Shown here: piece by piece, positions 1 through 4,562 of the stretch
Layout: each line of letters opens with the position of its first letter
How positions within the stretch are numbered: position 1 is the first letter of the stretch
Assembly (NCBI GenBank): GCA_944385455.1
Contig: CALWXI010000033.1
Coordinates: 1-6,072, forward strand
Direction: 5' to 3'
DNA from: an uncultured Oscillospiraceae bacterium
GTDB lineage: Bacteria; Bacillota; Clostridia; Oscillospirales; Oscillospiraceae
Length of the DNA stretch: 6,072 bases
Notes under the pieces: model-generated
Databases searched by the model: none
Seen by the model: only the letters and a program-made list of their open reading frames with translations
What the model was told of the DNA's origin: nothing
Program-made: the position numbers and the translations under genes

Positions 1-2
1 AT

Positions 3-623
3 AAGAAGGAGAATAAGGAGTTCTACCTGCCGCCCAGGACGCCGGGCATCGTCACGGTGCCTGCTATGAACTTACTGGCCGTGCGTGGCAAGGGCGACCC
101 CAACGAGGAGAACGGCGCGTACAAGCAGGCTCTGGAGCTGCTCTATGCCGTGGCCTACACCATCAAAATGAGCAAACTGGGCAAACACAAGCTGGAGGGC
201 TACTTCGACTATGTGGTTCCACCCCTGGAAGGCCTGTGGTGGCAGGAGGATACCCAGGGCGTGGACTATTCCCGCAAGGCGGATTTCCGGTGGATCTCCC
301 TCATCCGTCTGCCGGAGTTTGTGACAGAAGATGCCTTTGACTGGGCTGTCCGGGATGCGACGGAAAAAAAGCAGAGGGACTTTTCCAAGGTGGAATTTTT
401 CTCCTGGGAGGAGGGCCTGTGCGTCCAATGCATGCACATTGGCCCCTATGACGATGAGCCTGCCACCGTGGCGGCCATGGAGCAGTACGCCAAGGAGCAG
501 GGCTATGAGGCGGATTTCAGAGAAGGGCGTTTCCACCACGAGATCTATTTGAGCGATGTGCGGCGATGCAAGCCGGAAAAGCTGAAAACCGTCATCCGGC
601 AGCCGGTAAGGAGGATGCCATGA
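3..623 (+). CDS. GyrI-like domain protein (COG4832-type), 5'-truncated by window edge
   Basis: The reading frame is open from the first bases of the window. The GTG at 57 and ATG at 66 are internal, because the residues before them (KKENKEFYLP, then PGIVTVPAMN) match the usual N-terminal pattern of this family. The true start therefore lies a few codons left of position 1; 206 residues are visible. Family hallmarks are the early AVRGKGDPN segment, the EGLCVQCMHIGPYDDEP core motif and the C-terminal HHEIYLSD...PEKLKTVIRQPV tail. GyrI-like proteins share the SHV2/AraC effector-binding fold, which binds small hydrophobic or cationic molecules in the cytoplasm. The ligand here is unknown, and no DNA-binding domain is attached in the visible part. 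The stop codon overlaps the next start (ATGA at 620-623), so the two genes are translationally coupled and head a three-gene operon. Confidence 0.88.
   Translation, partial: KKENKEFYLPPRTPGIVTVPAMNLLAVRGKGDPNEENGAYKQALELLYAVAYTIKMSKLGKHKLEGYFDYVVPPLEGLWWQEDTQGVDYSRKADFRWISLIRLPEFVTEDAFDWAVRDATEKKQRDFSKVEFFSWEEGLCVQCMHIGPYDDEPATVAAMEQYAKEQGYEADFREGRFHHEIYLSDVRRCKPEKLKTVIRQPVRRMP
608..614 (+). promoter_or_regulatory. RBS fixing the DUF3795 start
   Basis: AAGGAGG lies 5 bases before the ATG at 620. This favours 620 over the in-frame upstream ATG at 566, which is inside the preceding gene and would add 18 residues unlike the family. Confidence 0.8.
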
Positions 624-1177
624 AAGGCTTCATCAGAGAAGAGACTCGTTTTTCTCTCTGCGGACTGAACTGCTGCCTGTGCTCTATGTATCTGGGTGGA
701 TACTGTCCCGGCTGCGGCGGCGGGGTTGGCAATCAGAGCTGCGCCATCGCCAAGTGTTCCCTGGAGCACGGCGGCGTCCCGTTTTGTTGGGAGTGCCCGG
801 AGTACCCCTGTTCCCGCTACGAGGATTTCGACGACGGGGACTCCTTTGTGCCCCACTGGAACCGGCAGCAGGACATTGCCCAGGCCCGGGAGGTTGGACT
901 GGAAGCCTACCTGGTCCAGTTGGTGGAAAAGCGGGCAATTCTGGATGAACTTCTGGCCCATTACAACGATGGCCGCCGCAAGACACTTTTTAACACGGCG
1001 GTGTATCTCCTGCCCCTGGAGGATCTGCACACTGTGACGGCTGCTCTGAACAGTCGGCCGGAACTGGCTGAACAATCCGTGAAGGAGCGGGCTCTGGCCG
1101 CTGTGGGGCTGCTCCAGGAGGCGGCGGACCGCCGGGGCATCAGTCTGAAACTGAACAAGAAAGCGAAGAAGGGGTGA
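620..1177 (+). CDS. DUF3795 domain protein, Cys-rich N-terminal half
   Basis: The product is 185 residues and begins MKGFIREETRF. Residues 14-64 hold 11 cysteines: C14, C18, C19, C21, C29, C32, C41, C46, C56, C59 and C64. They follow the DUF3795 pattern: CGLNC-x2-C, then CPGC, a CxxxxC pair, and C-x2-CPEYPC. Such clustering suggests a metal-binding (zinc or iron-sulfur) module; no function is established for the family. The C-terminal half (about residues 80-185) is helical and charged, with a lysine-rich end (KLNKKAKKG), and has no membrane segment or signal peptide, so the protein should be cytoplasmic. It overlaps the upstream GyrI-like gene by 4 bases and sits 4 bases before the SRPBCC gene. 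This points to one operon, perhaps with a shared role in small-molecule or redox sensing (inference). Confidence 0.85.
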   Translation: MKGFIREETRFSLCGLNCCLCSMYLGGYCPGCGGGVGNQSCAIAKCSLEHGGVPFCWECPEYPCSRYEDFDDGDSFVPHWNRQQDIAQAREVGLEAYLVQLVEKRAILDELLAHYNDGRRKTLFNTAVYLLPLEDLHTVTAALNSRPELAEQSVKERALAAVGLLQEAADRRGISLKLNKKAKKG

Positions 1178-1181
1178 GCTT

Positions 1182-1577
1182 ATGCCGACTTCCAGGGTAA
1201 CGGTATCCTTCCACTGCCCGGTGGCGCGGGTGTGGCAGATTGTGACCGACCTTTCCCATACCGCCTGGCGGAGCGACTTGGCCCGGGTGGAGGTGCTGGA
1301 CGAGGCCCACTTCGTAGAGCACACCAAAAGCGGATATGCCACGAACTTCACTGTCACGGCCTCCGAGCCCCTCCGACGCTGGGCCTTCACCATGGAAAAT
1401 GGCAACATATCCGGCCTTTGGGAGGGGACCTTTGAGACGGCGGAAGGCGGCACCCGGCTTCATTGCGCGGAGACCATCAACGCCAAACACTGGTGGATGC
1501 GCCCCCTTGTCCCCGGCTATCTGAAGCGGCAGCAGAGGCTGTATCTGAACGATTTGCGGAGAGAACTGCAAAAATAA
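1182..1577 (+). CDS. SRPBCC (START/Bet v1-like) family protein
   Basis: The product is 131 residues. The helix-grip pattern is visible: a first strand and helix (VTVSFHCPVARVWQIVTDLSHTAWRSDL), central beta strands (FVEHTKSGYATNFTVTASEP, RRWAFTMENGNISGLWEGTFE), and a long C-terminal helix (about residues 108-130, LVPGYLKRQQRLYLNDLRRE). The fold makes a deep hydrophobic cavity and is used for ligand binding or transport, or occasionally as a cyclase or hydrolase. No catalytic residue can be assigned. The start ATG at 1182 follows AAGGGG (1169-1174) with 7 bases of spacing, and the upstream stop is only 4 bases away, so it is the last gene of the operon. The product is soluble, with no signal peptide. 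Confidence 0.85.
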   Translation: MPTSRVTVSFHCPVARVWQIVTDLSHTAWRSDLARVEVLDEAHFVEHTKSGYATNFTVTASEPLRRWAFTMENGNISGLWEGTFETAEGGTRLHCAETINAKHWWMRPLVPGYLKRQQRLYLNDLRRELQK

Positions 1578-1591
1578 GGCTTGTTACTCTG

Positions 1592-1608
1592 CGTTGCTTG
1601 CGGCAACG
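1592..1608. repeat. Short inverted repeat between SRPBCC and XRE genes
   Basis: CGTTGC (1592-1597) and GCAACG (1603-1608) form a 6-bp stem with a 5-base loop, 14 bases after the SRPBCC stop. It is followed by GGCCGCTTTCCCT rather than a run of T, so it is at best a weak terminator. It overlaps the proposed -35 of the XRE gene and could equally be an operator for that helix-turn-helix protein. Confidence 0.35.
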
Positions 1609-1626
1609 GGCCGCTTTCCCTACAAT
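1598..1626 (+). promoter_or_regulatory. Putative promoter of the XRE regulator gene
   Basis: TACAAT (1621-1626, five of six to consensus) lies 17 bases after TTGCGG (1598-1603, three of six). Transcription would begin near 1633, just before the RBS AAAGGAG (1634-1640), which is 9 bases before the ATG at 1650. The leader would be very short. The -10 is convincing and the -35 is weak. Confidence 0.45.
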
Positions 1627-1649
1627 GGGGCCGAAAGGAGTGAGCCAAT

Positions 1650-2159
1650 ATGCTCAACGAAAACATCAAGGCCCTTCGGAAATCCAAGGGTCTTTCCCAG
1701 CAGGAGCTGGCGGTCAAGGTGAACGTGGTACGGCAGACCATCTCAAAATGGGAGCAGGGAGTTTCCGTCCCGGACTCCGATCTGCTCATCGCCCTGTCGG
1801 AGGCGCTGGAAACGCCTGTGAGTACCCTGCTGGGGGAGACGGTGTCGGAGTCGGAGGCGGATGCCGTCAAAGCCATCTGGGAAAAGCTGGAGATTATCAA
1901 TTTGCAGTTTGCGCGGAGGAAGGCACGCAGAAGGAGGATCTTTCATTGTCTGCTCATCGCGTTATGCGCGGGCATTGGAATGATCTTCGCGGTCTTGGCC
2001 GTGCTAAACAGTCCCTACCTGGGCTGGGATGACAGCGCCCCGGAAACCGCCGTCATGGGCGTGGCATTTCAAGCCTTTGAATGGGCCTTTGTCCGTCTGG
2101 CGCCCTTTGCCCTGATTGCGGCACTGGCAGGCGTTTTCCTGACGCGGAAAAGAGCATGA
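1650..2159 (+). CDS. XRE-family helix-turn-helix regulator with two C-terminal membrane helices
   Basis: The product is 169 residues. Residues 5-62 are a classic Cro/CI-type domain: IKALRKSKGLSQQELA, recognition helix VVRQTISKWEQG, then PDSDLLIALSEALETPVSTLL. A charged linker (about 64-96) ends in RRKARRRR. It is followed by membrane helices at about 97-119 (IFHCLLIALCAGIGMIF core) and 145-164 (LAPFALIAALAGVFL core), and a short positive tail TRKRA. The topology would place both ends in the cytoplasm with a short outside loop. Membrane-tethered XRE proteins of this layout are common in Firmicutes and usually regulate nearby genes; target and signal are unknown. A hairpin follows 7 bases after the stop. 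The last 22 codons have a diverged second copy at 3377-3445. Confidence 0.9.
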   Translation: MLNENIKALRKSKGLSQQELAVKVNVVRQTISKWEQGVSVPDSDLLIALSEALETPVSTLLGETVSESEADAVKAIWEKLEIINLQFARRKARRRRIFHCLLIALCAGIGMIFAVLAVLNSPYLGWDDSAPETAVMGVAFQAFEWAFVRLAPFALIAALAGVFLTRKRA

Positions 2160-2166
2160 TGCAGAC

Positions 2167-2197
2167 AGAAGCCTCCGGCAAAAACCCGGAGGCTTCT
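2167..2197. terminator. Hairpin terminator of the XRE gene, probably shared with the minus-strand PadR operon
   Basis: A 12-bp perfect stem (AGAAGCCTCCGG with CCGGAGGCTTCT) closes a 7-base loop, CAAAAAC. On the plus strand it is followed by TCCTGTGTTT, a poor T tract. It lies 7 bases after the XRE stop. It is also the first hairpin met by transcription leaving the DUF1048-like gene on the minus strand. The homologous hairpin at 3450-3481 keeps pairing through a paired base change. Confidence 0.75.
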
Positions 2198-2205
2198 CCT
2201 GTGTT

Positions 2206-2253
2206 TCACTTCACCCAGTAGACGACTGTGTCCCGCAGAAAACGGGAGCAGCC
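2206..2253 (-). pseudogene. TipAS-like C-terminal stump (15 codons plus stop)
   Basis: Read on the minus strand it encodes GCSRFLRDTVVYWVK followed by TGA. The intact gene at 3490-3699 ends GCARFLRDAVVCWVK, so 12 of 15 residues match. Several differences are synonymous, as expected for two once-functional alleles. There is no start codon: an in-frame stop lies just upstream at 2263-2265, and homology ends at 2253. It is a remnant left at the junction with the PadR cassette. Confidence 0.75.
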
Positions 2254-2275
2254 TTTCCTTTTTCATCCGAGATGG

Positions 2276-2923
2276 TTAATCCAGACGGAGATCCATAAGC
2301 TTGTAGACAGCAAACAGGCCGACTACCGTGCCAACTGCCGCCGGAACTGGCAGGACAGCAACAGGCTGGCGCAAAAAGATTCCCGCACAAAGCACCGCAA
2401 AGAGTACCAGAAAGAGCACCACCCAAGGCCCCTTTTTCTGATCAACGGAAAAGGAGCGACGGCAGATCCAGTAGACCACGCCGCATGCGGTGAGCAAAAT
2501 ACCTGCGCCGGAGATCAACTGTCCAATCGTTAGAGTCAGCGCCGGCCAACTCCCGGCACCCAGCAGTCCCTCCAAAACACCGAATCCAAGCCAAATGGCC
2601 GCCAGAATGGCCGTGGCCAGCAGACCATCCCGGAGTGCGCACAGCAGGCTTTCCCACCGGGGCATAGGCGGCAGCTCTGCGATAATGCTGTCGCAGAATT
2701 CCTTGAGATCTGGCCCGATCACAGATTCGGCCTGCTCCCCCCGCGCCTCTGCGTCCCGCAGCATTTGTGTAATATCCCGGCGCACCTGTTCCTGCTCCCA
2801 GGTGCTGATCCGGGAACCCCTCAGATACACCACAATGTCGGTCAGCAGCTCCTGCCCTTTTTCGCTCAGGGCCACTTCTGCCCGGTTATTCTCCTCCAAA
2901 AGCAGCTTCGTCTTCTTGCGCAT
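2276..2923 (-). CDS. DUF1048-like protein with four membrane helices, PadR operon partner
   Basis: The product is 215 residues. Residues 1-85 are a soluble helical domain with a pattern I associate with DUF1048: VVYLRGSRIS, then RRDITQMLRDAEARGEQAESVIG, then DLKEFCDSIIAELP. Four hydrophobic helices follow, at about 99-118, 133-153, 166-184 and 188-207, with a short charged end (KLMDLRLD), so it should sit in the cytoplasmic membrane. Small helical DUF1048 or DUF1700-type proteins are commonly paired with PadR repressors in Firmicutes, but their activity is not established. The RBS AGGAGG (2932-2937, minus strand) is 8 bases before the ATG. The first 38 bases overlap the end of padR in another frame, implying co-transcription and coupling. 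The family name is less sure than the gene itself; a generic membrane protein is the alternative. Confidence 0.8.
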   Translation of the reverse strand: MRKKTKLLLEENNRAEVALSEKGQELLTDIVVYLRGSRISTWEQEQVRRDITQMLRDAEARGEQAESVIGPDLKEFCDSIIAELPPMPRWESLLCALRDGLLATAILAAIWLGFGVLEGLLGAGSWPALTLTIGQLISGAGILLTACGVVYWICRRSFSVDQKKGPWVVLFLVLFAVLCAGIFLRQPVAVLPVPAAVGTVVGLFAVYKLMDLRLD

Positions 2924-3254
2924 GGGGATAACCTCCTGTCATTTCAATCAGCTGTTCCACCGCCCGGTTCAGTTCCCGGTAGTTGCGGAAAAATTCTGTC
3001 AGTTCCTTTTGACCGAGATCGGTCAACGCGTAATACTTCCGCTGGGGCCCCTCCGGCGAGGCCCGGAAGCTGGCGGTGATGGAGCCGCGCTTTTCCAGCC
3101 GCAGCAGCAGCGGGTAAACGGTCCCCTCAGGAATCCTGCCGAATCCGTAACACTCCAGGTTCTGCGAGATTTCATAGCCATAGCGCTCCTCCTGGCGGAG
3201 GATAGCCAGCACACAGCCTTCCAGCGTTCCTTTCAGCATTTGAGACGGGATCAA
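2886..3254 (-). CDS. PadR-family transcriptional repressor, TTG start
   Basis: The product is 122 residues when started at TTG 3254, giving IPSQMLKGTLEGCVLAILR. Family motifs are ERYGYEIS (winged-helix helix 2), GTVYPLLLRLEKRG (recognition helix), RKYYALTDLG (wing) and a C-terminal dimerisation helix (about 83-105). TTG is chosen because GGAGGT at 3261-3266 sits 6 bases before it, and because related proteins begin with IPSQMLKG. The first ATG (3239) lies about 21 bases from the RBS, too far. PadR proteins are cytoplasmic dimers that repress their own operon and release DNA on binding small molecules or when stress changes their level. Two dyad operators and a strong promoter lie immediately upstream. 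The gene overlaps the downstream DUF1048-like gene by 38 bases. The inducer is unknown. Confidence 0.9.
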   Translation of the reverse strand: MIPSQMLKGTLEGCVLAILRQEERYGYEISQNLECYGFGRIPEGTVYPLLLRLEKRGSITASFRASPEGPQRKYYALTDLGQKELTEFFRNYRELNRAVEQLIEMTGGYPHAQEDEAAFGGE

Positions 3255-3260
3255 AGAATC

Positions 3261-3266
3261 ACCTCC
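3261..3266 (-). promoter_or_regulatory. RBS fixing the TTG start of padR
   Basis: GGAGGT on the minus strand, 6 bases before TTG at 3254-3252 and about 21 bases before the first ATG. The spacing supports the TTG start. Confidence 0.75.
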
Positions 3267-3270
3267 GCTG

Positions 3271-3291
3271 CTATCTTGCTTTGCAAGGTAG
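3271..3291. promoter_or_regulatory. Dyad operator O1 of the padR operon
   Basis: CTATCTTGC (3271-3279), 3 bases, GCAAGGTAG (3283-3291): a 9-3-9 inverted repeat with one mismatch. It lies just downstream of the predicted transcription start of the padR operon, a roadblock position. It shares half-site sequence and 21-bp geometry with O2. The binding protein is inferred to be the adjacent PadR. Confidence 0.65.
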
Positions 3292-3298
3292 ACGTCTG

Positions 3299-3319
3299 CT
3301 ATATTGTAATGCAAGATAG
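3299..3319. promoter_or_regulatory. Dyad operator O2 overlapping the padR -10
   Basis: CTATATTGT (3299-3307), 3 bases, GCAAGATAG (3311-3319): the same 9-3-9 layout as O1, with 7 of 9 positions pairing. It covers the -10 and part of the spacer of the padR promoter. The dyad centres are 28 bp apart, somewhat under three helical turns. Its right arm is the exact reverse complement of the left arm of O1. Confidence 0.6.
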
Positions 3320-3331
3320 TCGGGGTGTCAA
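3303..3331 (-). promoter_or_regulatory. Promoter of the padR operon
   Basis: On the minus strand, TTGACA (3331-3326, perfect -35) and TACAAT (3308-3303, five of six -10) are separated by exactly 17 bases. Transcription would start near 3297, between O2 and O1, giving a leader of about 43 bases before the TTG start. This is the strongest promoter in the window and would be shut by occupation of either operator. Confidence 0.8.
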
Positions 3332-3376
3332 TACCCGCAGCAGAAATATCATACCGAACGCTGTCAAAGCGGTGAG

Positions 3377-3445
3377 CGTCTGATCCCCTTTGTCCTGATG
3401 TCGGCACTGGTGGGCGTTTTCCTGACGCGGAAAAACACACGATGA
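3377..3445 (+). pseudogene. XRE/membrane regulator 3' stump
   Basis: It encodes RLIPFVLMSALVGVFLTRK plus NTR and a stop. The intact regulator ends RLAPFALIAALAGVFLTRK plus RA. This is the second half of the last membrane helix and the positive tail only. Upstream in frame the sequence (SGE, CQ, TER) has no similarity to the regulator and no start with an RBS, so it is not an expressed gene. One extra codon precedes the stop relative to the intact copy. Confidence 0.75.
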
Positions 3446-3449
3446 AAAC

Positions 3450-3481
3450 AGAGGCCTCCGGCAAAAAAACCGGAGGCCTCT
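3450..3481. terminator. Hairpin terminator of the CAT-like/TipAS operon
   Basis: A 12-bp perfect stem (AGAGGCCTCCGG with CCGGAGGCCTCT) and an 8-base loop, CAAAAAAA. It lies 8 bases beyond the TipAS-like stop on the minus strand and is followed on that strand by TGTTTTC, so it fits best as a minus-strand terminator. Compared with the hairpin at 2167-2197, one stem A-T pair is G-C here, with both sides changed. Confidence 0.8.
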
Positions 3482-3489
3482 CTTGCGTC

Positions 3490-3699
3490 TTACTTTACCC
3501 AGCAGACAACGGCGTCCCGCAAAAAGCGGGCGCAGCCGGGCAGGCGTTTGTCGTAGTAGCCCGTGAACCGCTGGTCCATCACATAGAGCTCCGCGATCCC
3601 CCGGTGCTTCGCCGGGTCATACCGGTTCCCGGTGAGGGTGAGCCACCGGCGGTGGAGGGAGGTGATCTCCTTGCCCAGCTCCTGAATGGAATACTCCAT
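3490..3699 (-). CDS. Small TipAS-like antibiotic-recognition half-domain protein
   Basis: The product is 69 residues, starting MEYSIQELGKEITSLHRRWL. The pattern matches the C-terminal half of the TipAS domain known from TipA-type MerR regulators: LHRRWL, then HRGIAELYVMDQRFTGYYDK, then GCARFLRDAVVCW. In TipA this all-helical domain traps thiopeptides and other drugs. The usual domain is about 110-120 residues and is fused to a MerR DNA-binding domain; both the first helices and the MerR part are absent here. ATG 3699 is preferred to ATG 3705 or the ATG at 3750, because GGAGG lies 7 bases before it. It sits 60 bases after the CAT-like gene on the same strand, suggesting one operon ending at the hairpin at 3450-3481. 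It may be a functional small binding protein or a truncated gene. Its last 16 codons are repeated at 2206-2253. Confidence 0.7.
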   Translation of the reverse strand: MEYSIQELGKEITSLHRRWLTLTGNRYDPAKHRGIAELYVMDQRFTGYYDKRLPGCARFLRDAVVCWVK

Positions 3700-3759
3700 G
3701 GTCATCCCTCCCTGAGGATAGGGTACCAGTTGACGGAGCGTCAAAGTCAAGAGGAACTT

Positions 3760-4509
3760 TTAAAGTTGATTGATTTCCCGCTGGAGCCGCTCCAGAAACT
3801 CCGCCGCCGGGACGCCGTCCAGCTGGGTGTGGTGGAACTGGAAGGACACCGGCAGGGTGGCCCGCAGCCACTTTTTCCGGTACCTGCCCCAGATGAGGAA
3901 GGGATTGTTGTAGCACCCGGCGTAGATATTCACCGCGCCGTCGATCTCGTACCCCGCCAGGGCGGAGGTGCCGATGACCATATAGTCCTCGCCCAGCTCA
4001 TAGCTCTCTCCGCTCTCCCGGACCTGTCCGGTGAGCGTCCGATAGTCCCGGTCAAACTGCTCCAGGTTGTCGGAGACGGGAATGTCGCAGGTGGCAATGC
4101 CGCCCTCCCGGGTGGCTACCACCGTATTGACGGCCAGGCGGTCGTACCGCATCAGCTTGTCCCCCACCGGAAGGAGATAGAAGTCCTCCATCCCCGCCGC
4201 CGTTTTACCGATGCACCAGCACAGGAGCATATTGAATTGATAGCCCCGCTTCCGGCTCAGGCGCAGCAGCGCCGTCACATCCAGAGTCTTCATCAGGGTC
4301 ACCATGGGCATGGGGGCGTTCATCCAGAGCTCAAAGGCCGGCGCCCGGGAGGTGCTTTTGGGATCAACTTCTCTCATATGCTTCTCCATTCTGCTCGTCA
4401 AATCCGGTCCGGTCGGCCGCGGTGAGTCATCCATATCATACCATAGTGCCTCATGGCCGGCAACCGATTCCCATGTTCCAAATCCGGAACCTGTGGTATA
4501 ATGGACCAT
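3760..4509 (-). CDS. Chloramphenicol acetyltransferase-like (CatA superfamily) protein
   Basis: The product is 249 residues from ATG 4509 (GAGGG 5 bases upstream). A CAT fold is indicated by PMVTLMKTLDVTALL and GYQFNMLLCWCIGKT, equivalent to the substrate-side strand and helix of CAT. It also has the C-terminal catalytic motif HHTQLDG (H226, H227, D231), where H227 would be the general base and D231 the structural Asp. Canonical CATs transfer acetyl from acetyl-CoA to the 3-hydroxyl of chloramphenicol as trimers and are about 213-220 residues. This one has about 35 extra N-terminal residues and, by hand alignment, Gly (G186) where the transition-state Ser (Ser148) normally lies. It may be a divergent acyltransferase rather than a resistance enzyme. 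ATG 4434 (M26) is an alternative, shorter start but lacks a good RBS. It is divergent from the response regulator gene. Confidence 0.8.
   Translation of the reverse strand: MVHYTTGSGFGTWESVAGHEALWYDMDDSPRPTGPDLTSRMEKHMREVDPKSTSRAPAFELWMNAPMPMVTLMKTLDVTALLRLSRKRGYQFNMLLCWCIGKTAAGMEDFYLLPVGDKLMRYDRLAVNTVVATREGGIATCDIPVSDNLEQFDRDYRTLTGQVRESGESYELGEDYMVIGTSALAGYEIDGAVNIYAGCYNNPFLIWGRYRKKWLRATLPVSFQFHHTQLDGVPAAEFLERLQREINQL
4494..4502 (+). promoter_or_regulatory. Extended -10 promoter of the two-component operon
   Basis: TGG followed by TATAAT (4497-4502): a perfect -10 with the TGn extension. No good -35 is visible at 16-18 bases; TTCCAA at 4476 has a 15-base spacer. Extended -10 promoters need little -35. 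Transcription would start near 4509, inside the first codons of the divergent CAT-like gene, and the leader would contain the palindrome at 4519-4537. Confidence 0.6.
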
Positions 4510-4518
4510 CACAACCCT

Positions 4519-4537
4519 CTTCCGTTCTGAACGGAAG
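4519..4537. promoter_or_regulatory. Perfect 19-bp palindrome between divergent CAT-like and response-regulator genes
   Basis: CTTCCGTTC, one base, GAACGGAAG: both 9-bp arms pair perfectly. It occupies the 53-bp divergent gap and overlaps the RBS of the CAT-like gene on the minus strand. It lies about 10 bases past the predicted start of the response-regulator transcript. It is best read as an operator that could act on both directions; an mRNA hairpin is the other reading. OmpR-type regulators usually bind direct repeats, so a different dimeric repressor is possible. Confidence 0.55.
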
Positions 4538-4562
4538 CAGCAAACGATGAGGACCGAATCAT

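Larger units (their letters stand above)
2094..2253. repeat. Direct repeat, copy A (XRE 3' end, hairpin, TipAS 3' end)
   Basis: It aligns with 3377-3537 in the same orientation. By hand, 55 of 66 coding bases and about 74 of 90 downstream positions match, about 82% overall, with small gaps. Homology starts at CGTCTG inside the XRE gene and stops abruptly after GCAGCC at 2253. Upstream and downstream of these limits the two loci are unrelated. The copy contains the last 22 codons of the XRE gene, the hairpin at 2167-2197 and the last 16 codons (including the stop) of a minus-strand TipAS-like gene. Confidence 0.85.
2254..3376. other. Segment between the direct repeats: padR/DUF1048 cassette
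   Basis: This 1123-bp stretch lies exactly between the two diverged direct repeats. It holds one minus-strand transcription unit with its own promoter and operators. It has no terminator of its own and relies on the hairpin in copy A. No transposase, integrase or obvious terminal inverted repeat is seen at either junction. It is most simply explained as DNA gained by homologous recombination. Positions 3332-3376 hold nothing I recognise. Confidence 0.55.
3377..3537. repeat. Direct repeat, copy B (XRE 3' end, hairpin, TipAS 3' end)
   Basis: The diverged partner of 2094-2253, same orientation, about 82% identical by hand. It contains a 22-codon XRE tail plus stop, a hairpin at 3450-3481 and the 3' end of the TipAS-like gene. 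Unlike copy A, it continues into the intact TipAS-like gene, whereas upstream of 3377 the XRE homology stops. Confidence 0.85.

Noticed and set aside
545..1453. 302-codon open frame on the minus strand opposite DUF3795 and SRPBCC genes
   Set aside because: Antisense shadow of two well-supported genes in GC-rich DNA; no RBS or recognisable domain.
1592..1626. Rho-independent terminator after the SRPBCC gene
   Set aside because: The stem is only 6 bp and the downstream sequence is GC-rich before TTTCCCT; listed as an inverted repeat only.
2254..3376. Insertion sequence or transposon origin for the padR cassette
   Set aside because: No transposase or integrase gene, no terminal inverted repeats and no short target duplication at the two junctions; the flanks are long diverged homologous repeats instead.
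2490..3383. 297-codon open frame on the plus strand across the DUF1048-like and padR genes
   Set aside because: It is the reverse of two recognisable coupled genes and runs through their promoter and operators; the residues show no family pattern.
3715..3744. Possible promoter (TTGACG, 18 bases, TATCCT) and small inverted repeat between the CAT-like and TipAS-like genes
   Set aside because: The start point would fall on the TipAS RBS, leaving almost no leader; the -10 is weak. The 6-3-6 repeat (3730-3744) has no T tract, so read-through from the CAT-like gene is more likely.
3442..4425. 327-codon open frame on the plus strand opposite TipAS and CAT-like genes
   Set aside because: Shadow frame; the opposite strand carries the HHTQLDG and TipAS motifs with proper RBSs.
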